Source: Thermoleophilaceae bacterium (GTDB taxonomy: Bacteria; Actinomycetota; Thermoleophilia; Solirubrobacterales; Thermoleophilaceae). From it: DNA of 32,540 nt. The stretch lies in the NCBI GenBank assembly GCA_016929195.1, contig JAFGJG010000009.1:1-32540 (forward strand), read 5' to 3'. Made by a program: the position numbers and the translations under genes. Positions 22,957 through 29,206 of the stretch are shown here, piece after piece. Position 1 is the stretch's first letter. The number at the start of each line of letters is the position of its first letter. The notes below the pieces were generated by a model that saw only the letters and a program-made list of their open reading frames with translations, did no database searches and was not told the origin of the DNA.

Positions 22957-23472
22957 TCACCCCCAGGCCTGCCACAGCAGGAAGAGGAAGATCGGGACGC
23001 CGAAGTTCAGACCCAGGATCGCCGTGTTGTTGATCGCGAAGTTCCGCTCGGTGATGATCTGGCGGATGTGGCCGACGCCGCAACCGATGCGAAACAGGCC
23101 GCTCATCACGATGACCGCCAGCCAGAACTGGGAGTCGTAGCCGGATGCCATGAGTCCGGCGACCCCGAACGCGGCGTTGGCGCAGCCGACCTCCCACTGA
23201 AACGGGCTGGTCTGCCAGCCGATCGACCGCGCGGTCGCGTTGGAGAAGACGAGATGGCTGATGCCGGCGGCCAGCCCGGCGACGCCGATCATGTAGGCGA
23301 CGCCCAGCTGGACGACGTCCTGGTGCCAGCCCTCCGGCTGGCTGCTGACCACGCCGGCGGCGTGGACCACGAACAGGATGACGCCGATCCAGGGCAGCAC
23401 GCCGGCCCACAGGTGACGCGGGCGGCTCGAGTTGGTGGCGGTCGATGGGATGGAGCTGGTGGTCACGGACAT
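22957..23472 (-). CDS. Five-helix membrane protein, DUF6790-like
   Basis: 171 residues with hydrophobic segments at about 21-42, 54-76, 93-110, 116-137 and 146-169. Conserved-looking loops are GWQTSPFQWEVGCANAAFG and GCGVGHIRQIITERNFAINN, which I associate with the DUF6790 family of unknown function. The N-terminus is Ser/Thr-rich and cytosolic. It is divergent from marR with the operator between them, so it is the probable MarR target. GGGGGAC lies 10 bases before the ATG as a weak SD. A truncated SDR follows. Confidence 0.78.
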   Translation of the reverse strand: MSVTTSSIPSTATNSSRPRHLWAGVLPWIGVILFVVHAAGVVSSQPEGWHQDVVQLGVAYMIGVAGLAAGISHLVFSNATARSIGWQTSPFQWEVGCANAAFGVAGLMASGYDSQFWLAVIVMSGLFRIGCGVGHIRQIITERNFAINNTAILGLNFGVPIFLFLLWQAWG

Positions 23473-23494
23473 CTCGTTTGGTCCCCCATGATGT

Positions 23495-23510
23495 TGACAA
23501 TATGTTGGCA
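23495..23510. promoter_or_regulatory. Secondary imperfect operator-like dyad
   Basis: TGACAA-TATG-TTGGCA, 6-bp arms with one mismatch, 7 bases to the left of the main palindrome. It shares TGACA with that palindrome, so it may be a second, weaker MarR site controlling the membrane-protein promoter. Confidence 0.4.
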
Positions 23511-23517
23511 GTATGCC

Positions 23518-23543
23518 GCATTTGACAGTCAGTTGTCAAATGC
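23518..23543. promoter_or_regulatory. MarR operator: perfect 10-bp-arm inverted repeat
   Basis: GCATTTGACA and TGTCAAATGC flank GTCAGT. The left arm contains TTGACA (23522-23527), which has 17-nt spacing to TAATCG (23545-23550); the latter ends 7 nt before the marR ATG. The dyad thus covers the -35 of a probable leaderless marR promoter and would block it when bound, giving autoregulation. The palindrome is seen directly; the bound protein is inferred from adjacency. Confidence 0.7.
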
Positions 23544-23557
23544 GTAATCGTGCAGAC

Positions 23558-24019
23558 ATGAACGAGCCCACGCACGACGGCGATGCCGGCGATGCCGGCG
23601 ACGAGCTGGCCCTGCTGGTGGCCGACGTCTACGAGTTGGCCGGGGCGCTACGCGGCGCCGGCGAGGAGCTCGCGGCCGTAGCCGGCCAAACGCAGGCGCG
23701 CTGGCAGCTCCTGAGCGTCGCCTCGACCGGCGACGCGACCGTCTCGCACGCTGCGCGGCGGCTGGGTGTGAGCCGCCAGGCCGTGCAGCGCGTGGCCGAT
23801 CTGCTCGTCAAGGACGGGCTCGCCCGCTACGACCGCAACCCCGACCACCGACGCAGCCCCCATCTCCACCTCACCGACCGCGGCCGCGACAAGCTTGCCG
23901 CCATCACCGAGGCCTCGCGGGGTTGGCGCGCGAGCGTTGCCGCAGAACTCTCGCAGGCGGAACTGCGTCGCACGAGGAAGACCCTCGCCGACATTCGCGA
24001 CGGTGTCGCGGGCGCCTGA
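23558..24019 (+). CDS. MarR-family transcriptional regulator
   Basis: 153-residue winged-helix regulator. The acidic N-terminus repeats GDAGDAGDE. The winged HTH is at about residues 58-105: ATVSHAARRLGVSRQAVQRVADLLVKDGL, with the wing RYDRNPDHRRSPHLHLT. Flanking helices (about 15-45 and 115-150) form the dimer interface. MarR proteins usually repress a divergent gene and release DNA on binding a small aromatic or oxidant ligand; the ligand is unknown. The start is ATG 23558, supported by TTGACA-17-TAATCG-7-ATG spacing and by the operator upstream. An earlier in-frame ATG at 23513 lies left of the operator and is rejected. Confidence 0.88.
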   Translation: MNEPTHDGDAGDAGDELALLVADVYELAGALRGAGEELAAVAGQTQARWQLLSVASTGDATVSHAARRLGVSRQAVQRVADLLVKDGLARYDRNPDHRRSPHLHLTDRGRDKLAAITEASRGWRASVAAELSQAELRRTRKTLADIRDGVAGA

Positions 24020-24169
24020 GGGTGCCAACGGTGGCTATGCCTGTGCAATGGCTGCTCGGTGGCTCGACGGGCCTGCTGAGGCGACGCTGCGCACTAAGCC
24101 GCCGCTGGGTCGATCGCTCAGTGTTGAGGAGAACACCGAAGCGGTCGTCCCGCAGCGCGCTGTTCTACG

Positions 24170-24301
24170 TGTCCCGAACCGTGTCCCCAACTCGGCAGAT
24201 CCAACCGTGGGCAGCTCGGCCTGACCCGTCGTAACTGAGCCAACTCGACCGAATTCCTGGTAGGCGCAACCCGTTCAACCCGAACGAGAACCCGCCGGGC
24301 G
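24170..24301 (+). other. Debris related to the integrative element
   Basis: Two traces are visible in the 304-base gap between marR and the next gene. At 24170-24188 TGTCCCG and TGTCCCC repeat with a 12-base period and encode RVPNRVPN, resembling the repeat-encoded tail of the integrase; the frame stops at 24222-24224. At 24262-24301 a 40-base segment matches the 5' coding part of element gene 3 (19120-19159) at 36 of 40 positions. Between them CGAATTCCTGG resembles the tRNA T-loop CGAATCCTGG with an extra T. This suggests the scar of a second, related element. Confidence 0.5.
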
Positions 24302-24323
24302 GCGCTGAGCGTTTTCGGGCTGG

Positions 24324-24728
24324 CTACTCCGACAGGCCCACGGCTTCGAGGGCCTCTTGGCGATCCATGAAGATCCGGACTCGGCTGATCTTGCCTCCGA
24401 CGAGGTCGTAGACGTTCGTTATCGGTGTTGCGTCCGTGACCTGCAGGCCGCTTGTTCGCCCGCTGCCGGTGACCCGCAGGAAGGCGAGTACGCGGCCCGG
24501 GCGAATCGTTTCCGCTCGCTCGAGCTCGAGTCGGAAGTCGGGACCAACGTCCTCGAGGTCCGAGAACCACCGCCGGATACCCGATGGGCCGTCGTACACG
24601 CCGCCGATGCTGGCCAATGGTGTGTGGATCTCGATGTCCGGCGTGCAACACGCCAAGTAGCCGTCGAGGTCCCGGGCATTGACGGCCCCGACCGCTCGCT
24701 CGATGACTTCCGCGTTCTCCCGCGACAT
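24324..24728 (-). CDS. SnoaL/NTF2-like protein (single domain, AVGLS tag)
   Basis: 134 residues from ATG 24728. Typical layout: SRENAEVIERAVGAVNARDLDGYLA, CCTPDIEIHTP, VYDGPSGIRRWFSDLEDV, then strands with SGLQVTDATPITNVYDL and GGKISRVRIFMD, ending EALEAVGLSE. The conserved Asp/Glu and aromatic residues lining the pocket fit polyketide-cyclase-like or steroid-isomerase-like folds, but activity is unknown. GATACT ends 9 nt before the ATG. Longer upstream frame (to 24941) is rejected as the paralogues all start at the MS(R/Q)xN motif. Confidence 0.82.
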   Translation of the reverse strand: MSRENAEVIERAVGAVNARDLDGYLACCTPDIEIHTPLASIGGVYDGPSGIRRWFSDLEDVGPDFRLELERAETIRPGRVLAFLRVTGSGRTSGLQVTDATPITNVYDLVGGKISRVRIFMDRQEALEAVGLSE

Positions 24729-24737
24729 GGCCCGCCG

Positions 24738-24743
24738 AGTATC
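24738..24743 (-). promoter_or_regulatory. GATACT element 9 nt before NTF2-like gene
   Basis: Minus-strand GATACT followed by CGGCGGGCC and the ATG. Context GGGGATACTCGG matches the other copies. Inferred leaderless -10. Confidence 0.5.
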
Positions 24744-24802
24744 CCCGAGGGGGACCAGCCGCACCAGTCCCGCACGCCAGCGCGTGTCGGCGAGGGGGTG
24801 AC

Positions 24803-24901
24803 TCAGCCGGGCTGGACCAGCAGCGTCGTCAGGCCGCCGATCACGAACAGCACCATGAACACAGCAAGCGCGATCCACACGATACGAGCTGGGAGCGTCA
24901 T
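24803..24901 (-). CDS. Putative 32-residue single-pass membrane protein
   Basis: ATG 24901 opens a 32-residue frame: TLPARIVW, then a 20-residue hydrophobic stretch (IALAVFMVLFVIGGLTTLL) and a short tail VQPG. The composition is what a small membrane peptide looks like and is unusual for a chance GC-rich frame. GAGGAT lies 6 nt before the ATG and could serve as -10 or partial SD. It sits between two NTF2-like genes on the same strand. No homologue is known to me. Confidence 0.45.
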   Translation of the reverse strand: MTLPARIVWIALAVFMVLFVIGGLTTLLVQPG

Positions 24902-24954
24902 GGTCCGATCCTCGCAGGTCGGAGGGGGCAGGGGAACCCAACGCCGGACGGGAC

Positions 24955-25812
24955 TCAAGCGCTCTTCGGCGGTTGTTCCGACAGCCCCACGACTTCGAGG
25001 GCCTCGTCCGGATCGGAGAAGCCCTTTCGGTAGATCACCTTGCCGTCACGGAGCCTGTAGAGCTCCGCATGGCGTTCGTCCATCTGGAGGCCGCTCTCGC
25101 TGCGACCGGTCTCGCGGAAGATCAGGATGACCTGGTCGTCGCCGGCGTCGATGAATCGTTCTGGCTCGATCTTCCAGTCGTCCCACTGCTCCGCCCACCG
25201 CATGGCGTGGTCCACGAGTGCCTCGTGCCCGCGGGCGATCGCCCCGTCAGGAAGATTCGTTCCGTCCCACTCGATGTCGGGATCACAGAACGAGAGCCCG
25301 CTCAGCGGGTCGTCCCCGAGGAAGGCATCCCACATCCGGCGCACGATCTCGACGTTCTCCTGCGACATAGCCTGCTCCGACAGGCCCACGGCCTCGGGGC
25401 CGTCGCCGCTGAGTCCGAGCGCGTGAAGCGCACCGTTCGCGGTCAGGTGATCCTCGACTCGGATGAGTCGTCCGTGGCGAAGCCAGCAACAGTGGTAGAG
25501 GTCGCCGTCAATCGCGATGCCGCTCAGGCGTCCCTCGGCCTCGAGGTGTCCATGGACAAGGACGCGATCATCGCCAACCGCCCGCGCGTCCTTGACCACG
25601 TACTGGTAACGCTTCCAAGCCGCCCGGTACTCGCTGAGGAAGTCGACTATCTCGTCGCGTCCGTGGCAGGGCCTCGCCTCCGGGAACTTGCGGACGGGGT
25701 AGTAGTCGCCATCCGAATCCCAGAATCGATCCGCGGTCGCGATGAGCCGTTCGGAGTTGTCGGGCCACTCGCCGTAGTACCGCCGCACCGCATCCACGTT
25801 CGCTTGCGACAT
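24955..25812 (-). CDS. Two-domain SnoaL/NTF2-like fusion protein
   Basis: 285 residues. Domain 1 (about 1-135) begins SQANVDAVRRYYGEW and ends ANGALHALGLS; then GPEAVGLSEQA leads straight into MSQENVEIVRRMWDAF, the start motif of domain 2 (about 149-285), which ends DEALEVVGLSEQPPKSA. The internal Met plus the preceding C-terminal tag show that two tandem genes were joined in frame. Pocket-type residues differ between domains: domain 1 is rich in His/Tyr (GDLYHCCWLRHGR), domain 2 has SGLQMDERHAELYRLRDGKV. The start is ATG 25812 with GATACT 9 nt upstream. Function unknown; internal re-initiation at the second Met is possible. Confidence 0.82.
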   Translation of the reverse strand: MSQANVDAVRRYYGEWPDNSERLIATADRFWDSDGDYYPVRKFPEARPCHGRDEIVDFLSEYRAAWKRYQYVVKDARAVGDDRVLVHGHLEAEGRLSGIAIDGDLYHCCWLRHGRLIRVEDHLTANGALHALGLSGDGPEAVGLSEQAMSQENVEIVRRMWDAFLGDDPLSGLSFCDPDIEWDGTNLPDGAIARGHEALVDHAMRWAEQWDDWKIEPERFIDAGDDQVILIFRETGRSESGLQMDERHAELYRLRDGKVIYRKGFSDPDEALEVVGLSEQPPKSA

Positions 25813-25821
25813 CGCCTCCCG

Positions 25822-25827
25822 AGTATC
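25822..25827 (-). promoter_or_regulatory. GATACT element 9 nt before the fused NTF2-like gene
   Basis: GATACT, then CGGGAGGCG and ATG. The gap contains GGGAGG, so an SD is possible here too. Read as the common NTF2-family -10. Confidence 0.5.
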
Positions 25828-25888
25828 CCGCCTGGGCTGGCGAGCCGCGACCACCCGCCGGTACCCCGCCTCACACAGACACCGCTTC

Positions 25889-26185
25889 TTGGCCATTTCT
25901 GGAGAGGGGACAGGGGAGGCCCGACCGGCCGCAACCCGTGTCACCCCGCGGTACTCGCTGTTCACCCCCAAGACCCTCAAGATCCTCGCGGCCGTCACGC
26001 TCGTGTTGCTCGCCGCCGGCGCCGCGATCGGCTCGGACAACGACGTGCTATGGACCCTCGACGACGTCGTCTTCTTCGCGCTCATACTCAGCGTGCTGGC
26101 GCTGATCGTCCTGACCGTGGGGACGCTCCGTGAAGTCGCGCACGACCTCGCGAAACGCGTCCATGCAGCCGACTGGCCGATCTGA
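25889..26185 (+). CDS. Small two-helix membrane protein
   Basis: 98 residues from TTG 25889, the only start available before the hydrophobic core. Two transmembrane segments are clear: LKILAAVTLVLLAAGAAIG (about 29-48) and VVFFALILSVLALIVLTVG (about 59-78), followed by a basic cytosolic tail (LREVAHDLAKRVH). The first 25 residues are hydrophilic. No domain is recognised. It diverges from the fused NTF2-like gene. The unusual TTG start lowers confidence in the N-terminus, not in the coding call. Confidence 0.55.
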   Translation: MAISGEGTGEARPAATRVTPRYSLFTPKTLKILAAVTLVLLAAGAAIGSDNDVLWTLDDVVFFALILSVLALIVLTVGTLREVAHDLAKRVHAADWPI

Positions 26186-26288
26186 CCCGGTCGGCTAGTC
26201 GCTCATGCGGGCTCGGCCCTCCCTGCCTGACAGACTGCCCGATCCTTGACTCGCAAACCAATCGCGACTCTGCAAGGGAAGGATCTCG

Positions 26289-27131
26289 ATGGCCACGATC
26301 ACCGCGCGTGAGCAGCAGCAGATCGAGCACGCGAACTCCAGCGGCCGGACGCCGGCAGTCTTCATCCACGGGCTCTGGCTGCTGGCAAGCAGTTGGGACA
26401 ACTGGGGAGAGCTGTTCGCCGAGGGCGGCTACGCCCCGGTGACGCCATCGTGGCCCGACGATCCCGAGACCGTCGAGGAGGCCCGCGCGACCCCGGATGT
26501 GTTCGCGAAGAAGACGCTCGGGCAGGTCGCCGACCACACGGCCGAGGTCATCGGGGCCCTCGACAAGAGGCCTGCGGTCCTGGGCCACTCCACCGGCGGG
26601 CTGCTTGCACAGATCATCGCCGACCGGGGCCTGTCAGCCGCGACCGTCGCGATCGATCCTGGCCCCTTCCGCGGCGTGCTGCCGGTCCCGATCTCGTCGC
26701 TGCGGTCGGCGGCCCCGGTGCTGCGGAGCCCTCTCAACCGCGGCAAGGCGATCACCCTGACCCTCGATCAGTTCAAGTACGGGTGGGCGAACGCGCTCAG
26801 CGACGAAGAGGCGAGGCAGCTCTACGAGACCTACCACGTGGCCGCTCCGGGTGAGGCGCTGATGCAGATGGTGAACGCGAACCTGAACCCGTGGACCGAG
26901 GCGAAGCTCGATCCGAAGAACCCCAACCGCGGGCCGCTCCTGATCATCGACGGCGAGAAGGACCACACCGTGCCGTGGACGATCGCCAACGCCTCGTACA
27001 AGCGCCAGCGGCACAACGAGGCGGTGACCGAGATCGAGAAGATCCCGAACCGGGGGCACTCGCTCACGATCGACAGCGGCTGGCGCGAGGTGGCCGAGGC
27101 CGCCCTGGCGTTCGTGAAGCGCTTCGCCTGA
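26289..27131 (+). CDS. Alpha/beta-hydrolase
   Basis: 280-residue alpha/beta-hydrolase. Oxyanion-hole motif VFIHGLW (His27-Gly28), nucleophile elbow LGHSTGG (Ser101), acid in DGEKDHTVP (Asp225) and His257 in NRGHSLTID are all present, so it should be active as an esterase, lactonase or related enzyme. No signal peptide, so cytosolic. The cap region (about 130-200) includes the Asn/Pro-rich NANLNPWTEAKL. AAGGGAAGGA lies upstream of the ATG as SD. The family resembles actinobacterial non-heme chloroperoxidase-like hydrolases, but substrate is unknown. It stands alone, flanked by small membrane proteins. Confidence 0.88.
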   Translation: MATITAREQQQIEHANSSGRTPAVFIHGLWLLASSWDNWGELFAEGGYAPVTPSWPDDPETVEEARATPDVFAKKTLGQVADHTAEVIGALDKRPAVLGHSTGGLLAQIIADRGLSAATVAIDPGPFRGVLPVPISSLRSAAPVLRSPLNRGKAITLTLDQFKYGWANALSDEEARQLYETYHVAAPGEALMQMVNANLNPWTEAKLDPKNPNRGPLLIIDGEKDHTVPWTIANASYKRQRHNEAVTEIEKIPNRGHSLTIDSGWREVAEAALAFVKRFA

Positions 27132-27206
27132 GCAACCCCTCGGGATGCTCGGCCGGCGACGTCGCAGTGGGGTCGAGAGCGACGCTCGCTTCTATGAGCA
27201 GCGGCT

Positions 27207-27362
27207 CTAGTCGCCGTTAGTCCGGCGTAGCGCCAGCCAGAACAGCACGATCCCGGATGCGACGAAGCCGTACACGATCCACCAGCCGGCCTCGTCCGAG
27301 ATCCCGAGTCCCCCGAGTGCGATCTTCTCAAGATCGCAACCAGAGCCGGGCGGCCGAGGCAT
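27207..27362 (-). CDS. Putative 51-residue membrane protein
   Basis: ATG 27362 gives 51 residues: a Pro/Gly-rich start (PRPPGSGCDLEK), then ISDEAGWWIVYGFVASGIVLFWLALRRTNGD, a convincing single transmembrane helix with a WW interface and a positive inside tail. No SD or -10 stands out. It is divergent from the 54-residue membrane protein, whose start is 12 bases away and whose -10-like sequence overlaps this ATG. No family is known. Confidence 0.5.
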   Translation of the reverse strand: MPRPPGSGCDLEKIALGGLGISDEAGWWIVYGFVASGIVLFWLALRRTNGD

Positions 27363-27367
27363 ACGGT
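27362..27367 (+). promoter_or_regulatory. -10-like TACGGT before the 54-residue gene
   Basis: TACGGT ends 7 nt before GTG 27375, the same spacing as other putative leaderless starts here. It overlaps the ATG of the opposite-strand small gene. Confidence 0.35.
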
Positions 27368-27374
27368 CCCGTTC

Positions 27375-27539
27375 GTGGAGCTTCACTCTTGGGCAGGTGC
27401 GGCATTGATCGTCGCCATGCTGGGCGGCGGAAGCATCGAGCTGCTTCTCAATCGGCGGAAGCAGCGAGACCGCCGGCCCGCCCGGGCGCGGCCGGAGCGG
27501 GGTCTCAGCCGCCGGCCGGGCCTGAGCCGCGGTCCCTAG
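27375..27539 (+). CDS. Putative 54-residue membrane protein
   Basis: GTG 27375 gives 54 residues: a short hydrophobic helix (HSWAGAALIVAMLGGGSIELLL) followed by a very basic tail (NRRKQRDRRPARARPERG). The topology would put the tail inside. A 7-nt gap to TACGGT and the exact CTAG stop shared with the NTF2-like fusion on the other strand support it as a gene, but it is too small to confirm by eye. Confidence 0.45.
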   Translation: MELHSWAGAALIVAMLGGGSIELLLNRRKQRDRRPARARPERGLSRRPGLSRGP

Positions 27540-28348
27540 GCGTTCTCCGCGTCCAGCAGGTGCGACAGGCCGACGGCGGCCAAGGCCTTCTCCCGCTGGC
27601 CGAAGCCCTGGCCCCGGACGATCACTCCGTCACGCAGCGTCCAGAGCTCCCCGATCTGCACCTCCACCTCCGCGCTGCTGCCGGCGGGCCGCCTTCGGAT
27701 CGTCACGAACACGACGACGTGGTCGCCGGCGGAGAAGATCCGCTCGGGCTCGTAGACGGTCGCCTCGAACGGAGTCTCCAGGTCCTCGACGAACCGCCGG
27801 ACCGCATCGGGGCCCCGGTAGACGCCGGCGCGCGGGTGGCGCGGATCCGTCTCCCACTCGATGTCCGGGCCCATCAACCCGAGGGCCTGATCCCAGTCGC
27901 CGCTGTTGAACGCGTCGTAGAGCGTCCGGACAACAGCCTCGTTGTCCGGTGACAGCCCAGCGACCGCCAGGGCCTCCTCCCAGGACGGGTAGAAGCGGGC
28001 CCTGCCGATCTTGCCGTCGCGGAAGTCCCAGGCGACGCTCCCCATCGGCTGGCGGACCGGCATCCCGGAGCCACTGATGCGGCCCGAGAGCTCCCCGAGC
28101 CAGACGACCCGCTCGCCGCAGTCGCGGATCTCGGCGGTGACGACCGTGAATTCCTCGAAGCTGTCGCTCCAGCCCGCCATCAGCTCACGGATCCCGTCGT
28201 GGCCCCGGAAACCGTCGGCGCTGTCCGGCGAATCCGGGAACGGAAACCAGATGACGTCTTCCGTATAGAACGCGAGCAGGGTCTCGACTCCCTCGGAGTT
28301 CCAGGCCTCGACCGCCCGCGTCAACGTGTCGACGTTCGCCTGTGACAC
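27536..28348 (-). CDS. Two-domain SnoaL/NTF2-like fusion protein
   Basis: 270 residues from GTG 28348. Domain 1 (1-about 133): SQANVDTLTRAVEAWNSEGVE, YTEDVIWFPF, FRGHDGIRELMAGW, AWDFRDGKIGRARFYPSWEEALAVAGLS. Domain 2 begins immediately with PDNEAVVRTLYDAFNSGDWD, then MGPDIEWE, VYRGPDAVRRFVEDL, and ends REKALAAVGLSHLLDAENA. The AVAGLS of domain 1 is the hinge, as in the other fusions. It starts 3 bases after the stop of the upstream NTF2-like fusion, so the two form an operon and no separate promoter element is seen. Its stop shares CTAG with the convergent small protein. Function unknown. Confidence 0.83.
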   Translation of the reverse strand: MSQANVDTLTRAVEAWNSEGVETLLAFYTEDVIWFPFPDSPDSADGFRGHDGIRELMAGWSDSFEEFTVVTAEIRDCGERVVWLGELSGRISGSGMPVRQPMGSVAWDFRDGKIGRARFYPSWEEALAVAGLSPDNEAVVRTLYDAFNSGDWDQALGLMGPDIEWETDPRHPRAGVYRGPDAVRRFVEDLETPFEATVYEPERIFSAGDHVVVFVTIRRRPAGSSAEVEVQIGELWTLRDGVIVRGQGFGQREKALAAVGLSHLLDAENA

Positions 28349-28351
28349 GGC

Positions 28352-29155
28352 CTATTCGGCCCGCCCCGCCGCCCTGAGGGCCTCGTCCTTCGTCTGGAAC
28401 AGCCGCGCGCGGTGTATGAGGCCGTCCCGGAATGTCCAGAGGTTCGCCACCTTGGCGACCGTATGGATGCCGCTGCTCTTGCCCTGCGCCTGGAAGAGGT
28501 TCACGGTGAGCAGCCGGCCGCCGCCGCAGTCGATCACCTCGGCGAACTCGATCCTGGCCTCGTGCCACGCCTCCCACATGGAGCTCAGGAGCCCGAGGAC
28601 CTCGACCGGGCCGGAGTAGACGCCTCTGAAGGGCCCGCGCGCGCCCGTGAAGTCGATCACGACGTCGTCGTGGAGGCAGGCCACTGTGCCCTCGCCGTCC
28701 TGGCGGCTCCAGCTCTCCCGCCACCGGTTCAGCAGCTCCACGTGCTCGCGTGACGGCGCCGACAGCCCCACGGCGTCGAGGGCGGCGGGGAGGTCGCGGC
28801 CCCACTCGAACGACACGACCCTGCCGTTCCGGAAGGTCCACGTGTGGGCCTCGTCCTGGGCCAGCTCGGCGCCGCTGTCCCGTCCACGGGCGTGGAAGGT
28901 GACGGACGCCACCACCGCGTCGCCGGCATCGAAGAGCTCGCGAACGGTGTGCTCGGCCGTCTCGAACGAGCGGGACAGGTTGTCGAGCGCCTCCAGGACC
29001 TCGGCGGCGCCGCGTCTCGTGCCCGGCTCGACAGCCTCCGGAGGGTTGATCCACACCGCGTCGTCGTCGAGCAGGTCGCGCAGGAGCTCGGGCGCGCGAT
29101 CGACCGCTCCCGTCTCGTAGAGCCTCCGGACGATCTCCACGTTCTCCCGTGCCAC
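28352..29155 (-). CDS. Two-domain SnoaL/NTF2-like fusion protein
   Basis: 267 residues from GTG 29155, chosen because the paralogue motif ARENVEIVRRLYE starts there; a longer frame to 29428 would cover the divergent crotonase gene. Domain 1 (1-about 137) holds LLDDDAVWINP, HTVRELFDAGDAVVAS, THTW-like HTWTFRNGRVVSFEW and ends LPAALDAVGLS. Domain 2 starts APSREHVELLNRWRESWSRQD, with HDDVVIDFTGARGPFRGVYSG and ends TKDEALRAAGRAE, a diverged tag. First gene of a two-gene operon. It has the best promoter of the set: TTCACA-17-GATACT-8-GTG. Substrate unknown. Confidence 0.82.
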   Translation of the reverse strand: MARENVEIVRRLYETGAVDRAPELLRDLLDDDAVWINPPEAVEPGTRRGAAEVLEALDNLSRSFETAEHTVRELFDAGDAVVASVTFHARGRDSGAELAQDEAHTWTFRNGRVVSFEWGRDLPAALDAVGLSAPSREHVELLNRWRESWSRQDGEGTVACLHDDVVIDFTGARGPFRGVYSGPVEVLGLLSSMWEAWHEARIEFAEVIDCGGGRLLTVNLFQAQGKSSGIHTVAKVANLWTFRDGLIHRARLFQTKDEALRAAGRAE

Positions 29156-29163
29156 CGCCCGGG

Positions 29164-29192
29164 AGTATCCCCGGTGCCGACGGGACTGTGAA
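29164..29192 (-). promoter_or_regulatory. Promoter TTCACA-17-GATACT for the NTF2-like operon
   Basis: On the minus strand TTCACA (29192-29187, 5 of 6 to TTGACA) is separated by 17 nt from GATACT (29169-29164), which ends 8 nt before GTG 29155. This is the most complete sigma-70 type promoter among the family and supports reading GATACT as the -10. The divergent crotonase gene starts 51 bases away; AACAGT at 29192-29197, 9 nt before its ATG, may be its own -10. Confidence 0.6.
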
Positions 29193-29206
29193 ACAGTCCG
29201 CCGACC

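Noticed and set aside
22727-23140. 137-residue + strand frame
   Set aside because: Overlaps the membrane-protein gene and the SDR fragment on the opposite strand and has no domain.
23513-23557. Earlier in-frame ATG start for marR
   Set aside because: It would place the operator palindrome within the coding region and before the promoter-like TTGACA-17-TAATCG; ATG 23558 fits promoter and family length.
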